From NCBI GenBank assembly GCA_003313425.1, contig NHZP01000063.1, positions 62,001 through 126,000 on the forward strand: 64,000 bases of DNA, read 5' to 3'. Under the pieces are notes generated by a model. That model saw only the letters and a list, made by a program, of their open reading frames with translations, ran no database searches and was not told the DNA's origin. This document shows positions 22,113 through 32,502 of the stretch, one piece after another (within the stretch, counting starts at the first letter, position 1; each line of letters opens with the position of its first letter). The stretch comes from Pseudopyrenochaeta lycopersici. Taxonomy: Eukaryota > Ascomycota > Dothideomycetes > Pleosporales > Pseudopyrenochaetaceae. A program made the translations under genes and the position numbers.

Positions 22113-23456
22113 CAGTGACCCCGCAAAAGTTTCCTCCGCGCATGACGAGCCACCCTCTCAAGCACATGTACACCAAACTTCAACACCATATATCTCAGCC
22201 AAAATAATATATAATTAATTTTTTCTGGGCTAAGAGTTGCATAGATGATTAGTATTTTGTTTGCCATCCTCGTGCCTTTTTACATGCAGCAATTCGTTGT
22301 CGCATACTCAAGATGAGGCGCTTGATGAGCTTGGCTGGTATGCGCCGCCAGCACTCTTTCAATGCACTGCAAAAGCCATCCCACTCTTCTATGGCTTGGC
22401 TGTAATTGTTATATTGTGGATAGAATTTGTACATGTGCTTCTTCAGGTACCACCAGAGGTGCTCAATTGGGTTGAGATCAGGTGAGTATCTGGCCATTTG
22501 ATGGTGGTGATGTAGTGCTCGCGAAGGAACTCACGCGTCGCTGCAGCTGTGTGTATGCGCGCGTTATCCTGCATAAAAAGCTGAGAACGACGCCAAGATG
22601 GTAGAAGCCCTTTAGTCAAGGCCTTAATGTAACTTTTGGCGGAGTACCCATACTTTGGAGCATCGAAATCACGCTCCATTATGACTAGAGGACTTCTCCG
22701 GGCACACCCACGTTCATCCAACCATATTGAACCCCATACCATTTGTGACACCTTTTTCCCGCAGCCATAGGTTTGGAGCATTATTGTCTTCGATTTCTCT
22801 TGTGAATTTTGAAAAACCTACTCTTGGTTTTGCCCTGAGCCCTTCTGAACTAAGCATGCGTCAGAGAACTTGAGCGTGCGCCGATGCCATAGGAATTGAG
22901 AGTACTCCTTGCAGAACTTGAGGCGCCTCAACGCATCCCCGCGATGGAGCTTAGGACGCTTTTTACAAGGAGATTTAGTGAGGCCTTGTCTTTTGAGGTA
23001 TCGGGATAGTGTGCTAGAGCTAGGCGGCTTCGAAGAGGTGCCATCTGGATTCACAACCACTGCCACTTCAGCTAGCTCTTTGTACTCAATTTTTGGCTGC
23101 GCACGTGGTTTGCGATAGATGATCTTCCTTTGGTGAAGCGATAGTATAGGTGGCCGGCCGCTGCGAGGTTTATCTGCAGTCGTGCCTGTTTGGTGATATT
23201 TCTTCCTGAGGTCGCGTATAGCGCGTTCACTCCGGCCATACGCGTCAGCAACTTGAGCAACTGTAGAACCACCATGCAGCATCCCAATAATTTGATCTCG
23301 CTGCTGGACTGTTGAGTTAGGGCCTCTGCGCGTGGTCTATTTCTTGTAAAATTTGGCGTTGTGGTGGCATAGTTATGATACATGAAAGTTGAGAAGGAGA
23401 TGTTGTGAGGGAACGCGTCGCGACTAGTGTGGCGGAAACTTTTGCGGGGGTCACTG
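22113..23456 (-). mobile_element. Tc1/mariner element, copy 2 (1344 bp)
   Basis: Same ends as copy 1 (CAGTGACCCCGCAAAAGTTT) in inverted orientation, flanked by TA at 22111-22112 and 23457-23458. It lies on the opposite strand to copy 1, about 3 kb away. Confidence 0.9.
22249..23370 (-). pseudogene. Tc1/mariner transposase, copy 2, broken
   Basis: Homologous over its length to copy 1. Lesions are a frame disturbance just after the ATG at 23370, a TAG at 22818-22820 exactly where copy 1 has Trp in QEWVFRK, and a one-base deletion near 22485 that shifts the frame before SPDLNPIEHLWW. The TAG is a TGG-to-TAG change and so fits RIP-type mutation. Confidence 0.85.
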
Positions 23457-24244
23457 TAGTTGTTGAAGCTGTGATAATTAGTCGCTTAGTTTTTCAGCAG
23501 CTGGCTGGGTCTGATGGATTTTAGATCTTAGACCGTCTGAAGCTAGCGATCTCATCCTGGAATTGAATCGCATTGAAATATATAACTGGTTTACTATCGA
23601 CGGTGGTCGGGTACGGGCGGGCTATTCCGGATTGAGGACTTACTAGAGGACCAGCTCATCGGCACTGCTACCAGTCAATTGGGGAGCTTAGTGAGATATC
23701 CAGATGGTCTCGTCTTTGATTAAGAGCTTTATACGGCTGGATTCATTTTGAACCAAGGGCTATTATTCTAGTTGATTTATGTTTGGCCTTACAAGTTAAT
23801 GAGCATTTTTATAGCCATCTAGTAATGTAAAAAGTAGAGTGTTACTGATACAGTTTATATAGAAGCAGACATCATCAATATATTAAATATTCCAGCATCG
23901 ATAAGACTAGCATCTCTAAAACCCATACTCAAATGACATAGGGAGGAAGCTCTCCAGACGACGAAAGAGTAACTCCAATTTTCCGTGTCAATTCGCAGTT
24001 GTAAGACTATTAGGCCTGAGGCATGAATCCCATCATCCCACCTCGGTACTGTGTCCTCTTCTGGTCTAGCTCCACTTCCCCGTATATAGCCACATCTTCT
24101 GATACCTCCACAAGAACAAGACACTCTCTTCATGACATGCTCTCGGTGCCTCATCTTCCTTACAGCAGTACGTTCCGATTAGTCTGTGTGATGCTGCACG
24201 CCCTATGTTTAAGAATCATGATTGACATATAACTCCAATTCATA
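23457..24244. other. Intergenic, nothing recognised
   Basis: Left flank of the gypsy element. It is AT-rich with no supported gene. The last five bases before the LTR (24245-24249, ATGCG) form the gypsy target duplication. Confidence 0.5.
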
Positions 24245-24249
24245 ATGCG

Positions 24250-24422
24250 TGTAACGGGCTAGGCCAGTGCTCGAGGCTGCGCCGTCGTGCACGGATATAC
24301 GGCTCGTGCACGGAAAACTTTGTACCTCGCGTGGCACCCAATTCTCCTCTTTTCTTCCTATCTTGGTTGTAGATAGCATCTGGACTAGATAGCTGGAATC
24401 CAGTTACTAGAGACCGCTCACA
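24250..24422 (+). repeat. Gypsy 5' LTR
   Basis: 173 bp with TG...CA ends. It contains ATCTTGGTTGTA (24360-24371), the exact complement of the primer site just downstream. Confidence 0.95.
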
Positions 24423-24434
24423 TACAACCAAGAT
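24423..24434 (+). promoter_or_regulatory. Gypsy primer binding site, self-complementary to the LTR
   Basis: TACAACCAAGAT directly follows the 5' LTR. It does not start with the usual TGG of tRNA-primed elements. It pairs perfectly over 12 nt with 24360-24371 in the LTR. This is the arrangement of Tf1/sushi-type self-priming chromoviruses, and it predicts transcription starting near 24360. Confidence 0.75.
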
Positions 24435-24466
24435 CTCGCAGCTGACGAGGACACTGAAAAAGCATT

Positions 24467-25621
24467 ATGCAGGACCCTACCGAAGAAGTCAATATGCGGC
24501 TTAATAACATGGACCAACTAGTCCAGCAGTTGTTCGCCAAACTCGACGATATAAGCATCCGATTGGAAACGCAGTTACAGCAGCCATCTAATACGCCTGA
24601 ACTTACACCACGCGCCACTGCCGCCCCAACGCCGTCGCCCGAACCTACCCCGGTAACTGTGAAGTCACGCCTTCCCCACCCTCCAATGTTCAGCGGCAAC
24701 AAATCACAATGGCGAGGATGGAAGCTAGAGATGGAAGCTAAGATTGAAGAAGATGCGCGAGCTATAGGGAGCTCGAAGGCTCAACTACGCTATATCTATG
24801 CACGCCTTGAAGGAACAGCAAAAATCAACGTTACTACATACTACGAGATGGCAAACAAACAAGAGTCTCCAAATCCTCGCGAACTTCTTCACCGTCTTGA
24901 CCTCCTCTACGGTGAGCGCAACCGGAAAGAAAAAGCAATCCAGAATCTACATTCCATTCGCCAGAAAGAAGACGAGACCTTCATATCCTTCTACCCCCGG
25001 TTCGAAAGGGAGATAGCCAACGCTGACGCAGAGGGATGGGACGACGTCGCTAAGACATCCTATCTGCGCAACGCGCTCAACAACAAGATGAGAGACAAGC
25101 TAGTAGGTACATCAGGAGGCGACAACCATACATATATGGGATTTGTCCAAAAGTGCGCAAACCTAAGTAACGACATGGAGCTATATGGCCAGTGGACGAA
25201 GAAGAGAAGCGTTATCAGAGACGCCCAAGTACCTACGTTGCCAACAACTACTAGTAGCAAGGCCGCCATGCAATTCAACCGCGAAGACATGATGGAATGG
25301 GAACCAACACCACCTACTCCAACCCAAGTGAACACTGTCCGCCTCCGCGACAAAGGCAACGTAAACGGATACCCTTCAAAGCGTCCGGAAGACCAAGAGC
25401 TACTTGGGAAACGAGCAAAGTGGGTTGGCCAGGAAGAGATTGACGCTCGACGCCGTGAAGGGCGTTGCCTTCGATGCGGCCGCAGCCGGTGCCGAATAGT
25501 AACATGCCCGCTAGCAGCCGCTATCCGACCAATGTACACCAGCGTCAAAGCCGCGTTAAGCGCCGCGGTTACAAGCGCTGCTATTGAAGACGAGCTAGAC
25601 GAAGCTGACAAAGAGCAATAG
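24467..25621 (+). CDS. Gypsy gag
   Basis: A 384-aa capsid-type protein with a Pro/Thr-rich N-terminal segment, a retrotrans_gag core (WRGWKLEMEAKI to NALNNKMRDKL) and a C-terminal metal-knuckle CLRCGRSRCRIVTC near residue 334. The knuckle reads C-x2-C-x4-C-x4-C, so Cys stands where the usual His would be. The frame closes at TAG (25619-25621) and is directly followed, in the same frame, by pol. Confidence 0.9.
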   Translation: MQDPTEEVNMRLNNMDQLVQQLFAKLDDISIRLETQLQQPSNTPELTPRATAAPTPSPEPTPVTVKSRLPHPPMFSGNKSQWRGWKLEMEAKIEEDARAIGSSKAQLRYIYARLEGTAKINVTTYYEMANKQESPNPRELLHRLDLLYGERNRKEKAIQNLHSIRQKEDETFISFYPRFEREIANADAEGWDDVAKTSYLRNALNNKMRDKLVGTSGGDNHTYMGFVQKCANLSNDMELYGQWTKKRSVIRDAQVPTLPTTTSSKAAMQFNREDMMEWEPTPPTPTQVNTVRLRDKGNVNGYPSKRPEDQELLGKRAKWVGQEEIDARRREGRCLRCGRSRCRIVTCPLAAAIRPMYTSVKAALSAAVTSAAIEDELDEADKEQ

Positions 25622-28600
25622 GACTACGTGGCAGCTCAGAGAGAATGGAAAGAGGAAGGAAGAGCAAAGATGGACGGTGACCCCTTTTTAGTGGACGTTA
25701 GACTTAATGGAACTGACTTCGTTACCGGTCTCGTAGACTCAGGCTGCCTTTGCTACTCCGCTATAAGTGAACGACTCTTTCAATCTCTGAGATTGCCATC
25801 GTTGAAGATAGCACCGCGCCGGTTAGAAGGAGCCGCAGGGAAGAACGCAGAATCAACGACAATCCTGAACACTATCACCTACGCCTCAATCGATATAGAT
25901 GGACACCAGCAGGAGCGCATCTTCTTTTACGTAGTCCCTGGCCTCACGTACGACCTAATCCTCGGAAACCCATGGCTAGAAGATGCTGATGTCACTATCT
26001 CTACAAGACGGGGCTGCTTGGACATCGGCGTGTCTGGCATCCGCGTTTGGAACCGCAAGAAGACGTTGCGCAGGCCGCCCCAGTTCAAGGCCGCACAACT
26101 TATAGCTAGTGCGTTTCTGGCTGAAGTAAGAAGAAATCGTAGGAAGAACCGACAGGAAGGTATCAATCTTGATACAGGAGTATACGCTGTCTCGATCGCA
26201 GATATCGAGAAAGCTCTGAAGCCACGCAAACGATCGGACCCTAAGGTCAAACTGCCACCTCATTACCAGAAGTGGTTGAAGGCTTTTGATCAGCACCTAG
26301 CGGAGAAGCTACCACCTCACAGGGAGGGTGTCGATCTGCACATTGAGATTGAGAAAGACCAGAACGGATCTGAAAAAACGATTCCTTGGGGACCTCTCTA
26401 CGGCATGGGCCGAGAAGAACTGCTCGTATTAAGGAAGACTCTCACTGAGCTGTTAGATAAAGAGTTCATTCGAGCCAGCAACTCGCCGGCTGCCGCGCCA
26501 GTGTTAATGGTCAAAAAGCCCGGAGGAGGAGTCCGATTCTGCGTAGACTATCGTGGCCTGAACAACATCACTAAGAAGGACCGCTACCCACTCCCGTTGT
26601 TCACTGAAACATTGAGAAACGTAGCGAAGGCGCGATGGTTCACGAAGCTTGACGTCATTGCAGCATTCCACAAGATACGACTAGCGAAAGGAGAAGAATG
26701 GAAAACAGCCTTCCGGACGAGATACGGATTGTTCGAATGGCGCGTAGTTCCTTTTGGATTAACAGGAGCACCCGCTGCCTTTCAGCGGTATATAAATAGT
26801 GTTCTGCAGGATTACTTGGACGACTTTGTATCTGCATACATCGACGACATCCTGATTTACTCCTCAGGGTCCCTCCAAGACCACCGGCAGAAGGTTGGAA
26901 GAGTCCTTCAACGTCTGATGGACGCCGGACTCCAGATTGATATTGACAAGTGTGAGTTCGAAACTAAGAGAGTCAAATACCTTGGATACATTATTGAGGC
27001 AGAAGTCGGAATACGAGTTGACCCCGACAAGATTGCCGCCATACGTGATTGGGCCACGCCATCGTCCGTGAAGGCCGTACGAGGGTTTATTGGATTCGCC
27101 AACTTTTACCGAGTTTTTATACCAGAGTTCTCCGATATCGCTGAACCCCTCACTAATCTAACAAGAAAGGACGTCCCCTTCCGATGGGACGAAGCGTGTC
27201 AAGAAGCATTTGAGAAGATCAAAGAGCTCCTTATCACAGCACCAATATTGGCTCATTTTGATCCAGAAAAGGAGACCTTGTTGGAAGCAGATTCGTCTGG
27301 ACACGCTACTGGTGGCTTACTCTTACAGAAGGACAAGAACAGCAATTGGCAACCTGTTGCTTATTATTCTAAGAAGCACTCAGCGACAGAAGCTAATTAC
27401 CCAATCCACGATAAGGAGCTCCTTGCTATCGTCCGTTGTTTGGAAGCCTGGGAGCCAGAGTTGCACATGGTTAAGCACTTCACTATCTTAACTGATCACA
27501 AGAACCTGAAATACTTTTACACTGAGAGACAACTATCAGAGAGACAAGTGCGCTGGTCAGAATTCCTCTCAAGGTTCAACTTCACCCTCGAATGGAAGCC
27601 CGGGAAGATGATGGGAAAGCCTGACGCATTGTCACGACGAGAACAGGACCTGCCCGCCAACTATGACGACGAACGCCTCCGATCTCGGTTCAAACGGCTC
27701 TTTCAGAATAAGCACCTCAGGAACACTCAAGTCCTATCTCTCGCCTCATCACTAACCAATATCGATTTTGCGAAGAGTGTACGACTGTTCGAAGATGACC
27801 AAATGCAAGAACTATGGCATAAGAGTCGACAGCAGGACAAACTCTACCGAGAGCTCACTACCCTGGTAATACGCAAAGAGAGAAACCTTCCAGTAGATCT
27901 GCAGAAAGAGAAATCCGTAAGCATGGCGGAATGCTCCGTGGACGAGAGAGGCTTGCTACGATTTCGAGGAAGGATCTGGATTCCAAATTGCGAACCACTA
28001 CGCACCCAGATCATTCAAAATATCCACGACTCGCATATTACTGGACACCCTGGGAGAGATCTCACCTACGCAATCCTATCAAGGCAGTTCTTTTGGTCGG
28101 GTGCTGCGAGTGACGTGCGACAATTTGTTCGAAACTGCGAAGTGTGCGGGAGAAACACTATATGGAGGGAGACGAAGAAGGGCCTCCTCAAGCCAATGCC
28201 AATACCTGAACGTATCTGGGGGGAAATCTCCATCGACTTTATCACGGACTTGCCGCTATCAGGGCGAGACAATGCTCCAAGCTGCATGGTTCTGACAGAT
28301 CGGCTTACAAAAGGAGTAGAACTAGAGAGTATGCACGATCTCTCCGCTGAAGCAGTCGCACAAAGGCTCTTTGAACGCCACTACCCAATTCATGGCATCC
28401 CTACTGCAATCACGAGCGATAGAGGCCCTCAATTTGTCAGCGATCTATGGAGATATTTTTGCAGACTCTTAAATATCGAGCAACGACTATCAACTGCTTA
28501 TCACCCACAAACTGATGGTGCTACTGAACGGATGAACCAAGAGATTGAGAAGATGATTCGCATTTGGGCAACCTACACGCAGGAGAACTGGTCAACACTC

Positions 28601-29308
28601 CTGCCTATTATTATGGGAGCGATCAACAACCGAGAGGCATCATCTACAGGACTAAGCCCTTTTTTCTTTATGCACGGATACCATAACGAGCCAATACAGC
28701 TTGTTGAAGAGCGCACAATCCAGGACCGAACAAAGAAGGATGGCGAAGTACTAGCAGAAGATTTCCTTAAAAGACTTCAAGACGCAACAGAATGGGCCCA
28801 AGCTGCAATAGCTATGGCACAGGAGAAACAACAACACCAAGCTAACAGAACCCGAACAGCAGCACCGCAGTACAAGGAGGGAGACTGGGTATTCCTTAAC
28901 CTGAGGAATGTAAAAACATCAAGACCCTCGAAGAAGCTAGACTGGTTGCATGGCAAGTACCGAGTTGTACGACAAGTTAGCTCCCACACATATAAGCTTG
29001 ACGTTCCTGGTAGGATACATCCCGTTTTCCACGTTGATGTACTACGGCCTGCACCAAACGATCCCCTCCCATCCCAGAAGACTGGGGACAGCCAACCAGG
29101 GCCCTTACTTATTGACGGAGAGGAAGCCTGGCTAGTTGAGCGAATATTAGACGAAAGGGCTACAAGGCGGGGCCGAAGACACTTTAAAGAAGCACGTGTG
29201 AAGTGGGTTGACTATGCGGACCCAACCTGGGAGCCAGTTGAGAATGTGCGTAAGACTGAGGCATGGAAGCTATGGACGAAGACGCGCAGAAAGGGAGGAG
29301 GGGGGTAA
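25622..29308 (+). CDS. Gypsy pol: PR-RT-RH-INT-chromodomain
   Basis: About 1228 codons are open from the gag stop to TAA at 29306-29308. Numbering from 25628, the protease Asp-Ser-Gly is at residue 37 (VDSGC). RT follows with VRFCVDYRGLN and YIDD at 404-407, then RNase H (LEADSSGHATGG). The integrase has an HHCC finger (HDSHITGHPG...CEVCG), then the D,D,E core: Asp in SIDFITD, Asp in TSDRGPQF and Glu in GATERMNQE. A chromodomain closes the protein (from about residue 1165, VERILDER to YADPTWEPVENV), placing it among the chromoviruses. There is no ATG at the start of this frame, so expression probably needs readthrough of the UAG or a Gag-Pol made some other way. Confidence 0.95.
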   Translation, partial: DYVAAQREWKEEGRAKMDGDPFLVDVRLNGTDFVTGLVDSGCLCYSAISERLFQSLRLPSLKIAPRRLEGAAGKNAESTTILNTITYASIDIDGHQQERIFFYVVPGLTYDLILGNPWLEDADVTISTRRGCLDIGVSGIRVWNRKKTLRRPPQFKAAQLIASAFLAEVRRNRRKNRQEGINLDTGVYAVSIADIEKALKPRKRSDPKVKLPPHYQKWLKAFDQHLAEKLPPHREGVDLHIEIEKDQNGSEKTIPWGPLYGMGREELLVLRKTLTELLDKEFIRASNSPAAAPVLMVKKPGGGVRFCVDYRGLNNITKKDRYPLPLFTETLRNVAKARWFTKLDVIAAFHKIRLAKGEEWKTAFRTRYGLFEWRVVPFGLTGAPAAFQRYINSVLQDYLDDFVSAYIDDILIYSSGSLQDHRQKVGRVLQRLMDAGLQIDIDKCEFETKRVKYLGYIIEAEVGIRVDPDKIAAIRDWATPSSVKAVRGFIGFANFYRVFIPEFSDIAEPLTNLTRKDVPFRWDEACQEAFEKIKELLITAPILAHFDPEKETLLEADSSGHATGGLLLQKDKNSNWQPVAYYSKKHSATEANYPIHDKELLAIVRCLEAWEPELHMVKHFTILTDHKNLKYFYTERQLSERQVRWSEFLSRFNFTLEWKPGKMMGKPDALSRREQDLPANYDDERLRSRFKRLFQNKHLRNTQVLSLASSLTNIDFAKSVRLFEDDQMQELWHKSRQQDKLYRELTTLVIRKERNLPVDLQKEKSVSMAECSVDERGLLRFRGRIWIPNCEPLRTQIIQNIHDSHITGHPGRDLTYAILSRQFFWSGAASDVRQFVRNCEVCGRNTIWRETKKGLLKPMPIPERIWGEISIDFITDLPLSGRDNAPSCMVLTDRLTKGVELESMHDLSAEAVAQRLFERHYPIHGIPTAITSDRGPQFVSDLWRYFCRLLNIEQRLSTAYHPQTDGATERMNQEIEKMIRIWATYTQENWSTLLPIIMGAINNREASSTGLSPFFFMHGYHNEPIQLVEERTIQDRTKKDGEVLAEDFLKRLQDATEWAQAAIAMAQEKQQHQANRTRTAAPQYKEGDWVFLNLRNVKTSRPSKKLDWLHGKYRVVRQVSSHTYKLDVPGRIHPVFHVDVLRPAPNDPLPSQKTGDSQPGPLLIDGEEAWLVERILDERATRRGRRHFKEARVKWVDYADPTWEPVENVRKTEAWKLWTKTRRKGGGG
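29284..29305 (+). promoter_or_regulatory. Gypsy polypurine tract
   Basis: A purine-rich run ending AGGAGGGGGG abuts the pol stop codon and the 3' LTR. This is the normal site of plus-strand priming. Confidence 0.8.
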
Positions 29309-29481
29309 TGTAACGGGCTAGGCCAGTGCTCGAGGCTGCGCCGTCGTGCACGGATATACGGCTCGTGCACGGAAAACTTTGTACCTCGCGTGGCACCCAA
29401 TTCTCCTCTTTTCTTCCTATCTTGGTTGTAGATAGCATCTGGACTAGATAGCTGGAATCCAGTTACTAGAGACCGCTCACA
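29309..29481 (+). repeat. Gypsy 3' LTR
   Basis: 173 bp, identical by eye to the 5' LTR, and followed by the ATGCG duplication. Confidence 0.95.
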
Positions 29482-29642
29482 ATGCGTACTACTAGTAGCG
29501 GTTATATAAGGAAATGCGTTGAACATGATCTTTCCTCTTTCCGTACGACCCCAGCAAACCTTGCCAGAGACCCCCGAACTAGGCAGGACTAGCTATTCCT
29601 TCCAAGGTGAGTTGTGCAATGAGAGCTTCGCTTCGACCATGA

Positions 29643-30437
29643 TCACATTGCAGTGGATCTAATGGAGTCCCCGGCACTATACGTGGGCTGCATCATTGTA
29701 TTTGTGGTTTCCAAAGCCCTGGCAAACAGAGGACGAATCCGGCCGTTGGAATAGCGGCGAATCCTACCACAACTCTGGTTGATCATGTGCTTATCCCGCG
29801 CTGTCGTCCGTGAGAAGAAGGCCCCGCAAGCCGGGCAAACTGCCTTGGCCCCTCGGTTGGTTCTCTCCTTCTGATGCCGTACGAAGTTACCTCGAGTAGA
29901 GAATAGGCGCCCGTTGCAACCGTGCTCCCAACATCGCAGTGATGCATCATCTTCCTGTCGTCCAGTTCCCGCAATAGTGGTGTATTGGCGTTCCGGGCCG
30001 ACGCCTTCAACAATGTCTCTGGTCGGAGAGCTGGGCCAAAAAGCGGAATTTTGTGCCTGTGATACAGTCCTAGCAGCATGTACTGGTGGAACTCGGACAA
30101 CTCTACTTTCTGTACTGATTGCAGAACCAACTAAGGACAGAGCGTGGGGAAATATTACATCCAAAGGCTCGATTGAAGGACTCGTATCCGCGACCAAGGC
30201 GAAATCAATCGGGTTCCAGAGCAAATTCAGACGACTGTCGTGACTCATGGAGAACCCTACATGTAATCAGGAAATAGACCAAGCGATAGAGTGAAGTGAG
30301 TTGTGGTGTTTTGCGAACTAACCTGTGCTTTGTGGCTCTGTGCTGTCGAACACGTGCGCACACTCCTGCTCGAAGGCATTCGTCTGCGAAGTGCCTATCG
30401 CATCCCAATAATCAAGACAATTGTAATCACCTTGCAT
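29643..30437 (-). CDS. C2H2-type zinc-finger protein, possible regulator
   Basis: Two minus-strand exons, 30437-30323 and 30256-29643, with a 66-bp intron (GTTAGT...GTAG) give 242 aa. The C-terminal half holds two finger-like units. The first is C-x4-C-x12-H (LRCWEHGCNG...NFVRH) without an obvious second His. The second is C-x2-C-x12-H-x5-C (VCPACGAFFS...DKHMINQSC), followed by a basic tail. Small proteins of this build are often fungal transcription factors. It is divergent from the acetyltransferase over a 647-bp shared promoter, so cluster-specific control is plausible but unproved. An alternative start is the internal Met at 30248, without the intron. Confidence 0.7.
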
Positions 30438-31084
30438 ATTTTCTAGGCAGTCATAAAGCCTCTGGGAGATGAATTGAAAAGTGATGAAAAGTGAGGAACT
30501 TGTTTTTTATATCAGCTACAGAAATGGACACTATAGAGGCGCATGCCAAGGCCCTAAGGACGCCTGGTCACGTGCGAGGCCTATCCAAATCGGCGACTTC
30601 CATCAAAAAGGGTTCTCTTCCGTCGCAGAATAGTTTACCATTAAGAGGAAGTTTGACATAAGACATGATCTTCTTAAAAATAGAGTGAATTATGACGAAA
30701 TTCTCTGTATGAACTCGCAGCCTGTACCCCTGTACAGTGTTTGATTTGGATCGTTGTAAAGAAGATGACGTAAGCTGCCGGTGCGGACGGGTTGTTTAGG
30801 GCTCGGAGTCGGCTGACGAATGTCAGGTACGGAATCGGAGGCATTCGGCATACACTTTGAGTCGCTCCACCAACTTCTCGGTGCTATTACAAAACCTTAC
30901 TCGGAATATAACATGATTCTCGGTTCTATAACTGTTTGACGATAATTTCGCGTTGTAGGTGCTCGTCAATACATAAATAATTACATGCAACTTCATACTA
31001 GTATTAATAGTGGCGACTTAAGTCGAAACAGATCAGAAGCCCGACATACAGTATCCATATTTGCTTCAAATATTTGATTCAACC
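30438..31084. promoter_or_regulatory. Divergent promoter, zinc-finger gene / acetyltransferase
   Basis: 647 bp between two diverging start codons. Features seen are a CACGTG-like core (GTCACGTGCGAGG near 30568) and two matches to YNAGGCC (30547-30553 and 30575-30581), the published Tri6 consensus. Such matches are expected by chance about every 1 kb. No TATA assignment attempted. Confidence 0.5.
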
Positions 31085-32502
31085 ATGTCCCAAGAGAACG
31101 TTCAATTGAGGGCCGCAAGTCAGTTGATTCCACGTGCTTAGATGTTGCGCCATATTGACTTGAATAAGGCCCATACGAGCGTCGTCTTGCTATTCGCGAA
31201 GAACTCGGCTTCTACAATGCTGCTGCGCTTGGAGCAGTGTACGAATTTGCTGATTTTGAATTTGACGTCAAATCTGCTCATTCCTTCGTGCGTCCCTTAA
31301 AGTGCACAATCGAAAAACATGCATACATGGGCGTAGTCTTGAAGGGCAAAGATACCGAATCGCCGGTTTGGGAGCGTGTACCGAGAGTAAAACTGGATAA
31401 TCACATCACCGTCCTGGATGAGGCTAGCAATGACGATGAGGCGTCTTTGATCGAGAAAGTCCTGCCTGATATTGTTGATAAACGGCTGAGCGGCCCTTCG
31501 CCGCCGTGGAGGATTTTCGTATTACCGCTTTCGCCAAAGAATGGCAGGCCACGCGCCTTCGTCGCTTTCGCCATGTCCCACTCCATCGGCGATGGTGGAG
31601 CTGGACTTGTCTTCCACCACACCTTCCTCGAAGCCTTGCGGCAGCCCAGGGGTGCTGACAGTAACTTCAATTTTGCCGTGCCAGACCGCGAGCTACCGGA
31701 ACCTTTTGACACCTCTGAGAGACTTCCCATTTCGTCTGAGTTCATGAAGTCAGTCATGAGCTCAAGCATCATTGGCGCCGGGACCTGGACCGGGGCAAGG
31801 ATATTCTTGAGCGAGGGAGGGTTACACACTAAGATCCGAATGCTCGAGATCGAACCACAGCAGGTGGATGCTGCCTTACACGCATCTCGTGCCCACGGCA
31901 CCAAGCTCACGCCTATTATTCACCAGCTCGTCGTCCGCGCTCTAAGCAAGGCTGTGGTGGACGAGAACGTGAAAGATTTTGTGTCCATGACTGCCGTTGA
32001 TTTGCGTGGCGCCAGTGGTGTGGGATTGGAGTGGGGTATCTATATCTCTGGACATAGTGCTTCACATCCGCGCGTCGATTTCTCCGACTCCATATCAGAC
32101 TACCAGTGGCAATCCGCTAGCACCCTCACAAAGAAATTAGGGGAAGTGGCATCGACGCTTGATGACCAGGTGATTGGCATGTTGAGATTTGTCCCTAACC
32201 AGAAGGAGTCCATGACTTCTAAAATTGGCTCTACGCGCGATGGTAGCTACGCTCTTTCAAACATGCTTGCCGTCGATGGTGGCAAGGCCGGGGACAGCGT
32301 TAGGATCACTAAGTTGGTGGTTGCTAGTTCGGCTGCAGTTCCAAGTGCACCACTCAGTTTCTGCCTCATCAGCGTTAAGGGCGGTAGCCTGGTTTGCACC
32401 CTGAATTGGCAGCCTGGAGCTTTGGGAGTTCCGCTGGAGAAGGAAGACTCGTTCATTGACGGCATCTGTTCGTCTCTAAAAGCCGATTTCGCTAGCTTAT
32501 AA
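31085..32502 (+). CDS. Alcohol O-acetyltransferase (AATase) family protein
   Basis: Exon 31085-31118, a 50-bp intron (31119-31168), then exon 31169-32502 give 455 aa. The opening after the splice (PYERRLAIREELGFYNAAALGAVYEF) matches the RPLGxxE...LGFY start typical of AATase (Atf1-like) acyltransferases. The acyl-transfer motif HxxxDG is HSIGDG, His149 and Asp153. A DFSxS-like segment and an LSN motif follow (YALSNMLAV). The intron is required: without it the N-terminal block would be lost. The frame is intact. Such enzymes move an acetyl group from acetyl-CoA to an alcohol; the acceptor is unknown. Confidence 0.85.

Larger units (their letters stand above)
24250..29481 (+). mobile_element. 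Intact gypsy chromovirus, 5232 bp
   Basis: Two 173-bp LTRs (24250-24422 and 29309-29481) appear identical base for base. They begin TGTAACGGGC, end CTCACA, and are bounded by the 5-bp duplication ATGCG (24245-24249 and 29482-29486). Internally the order is gag, protease, reverse transcriptase, RNase H, integrase, chromodomain. There is no lesion apart from one stop between gag and pol. Identical LTRs mean recent insertion. Confidence 0.97.

Noticed and set aside
29643..31084. Assignment of the zinc-finger gene and neighbours to a trichothecene cluster
   Set aside because: No terpene cyclase is present, the acetyltransferase is of the AATase family rather than a Tri101-like or Tri3-like protein, and the motif matches are near chance level.
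32160..32200. MULE2-like terminal unit (GTTGAGATTTGTCCCTAAC) inside the acetyltransferase
   Set aside because: It is a short chance match within an intact conserved coding frame, with no partner repeat.
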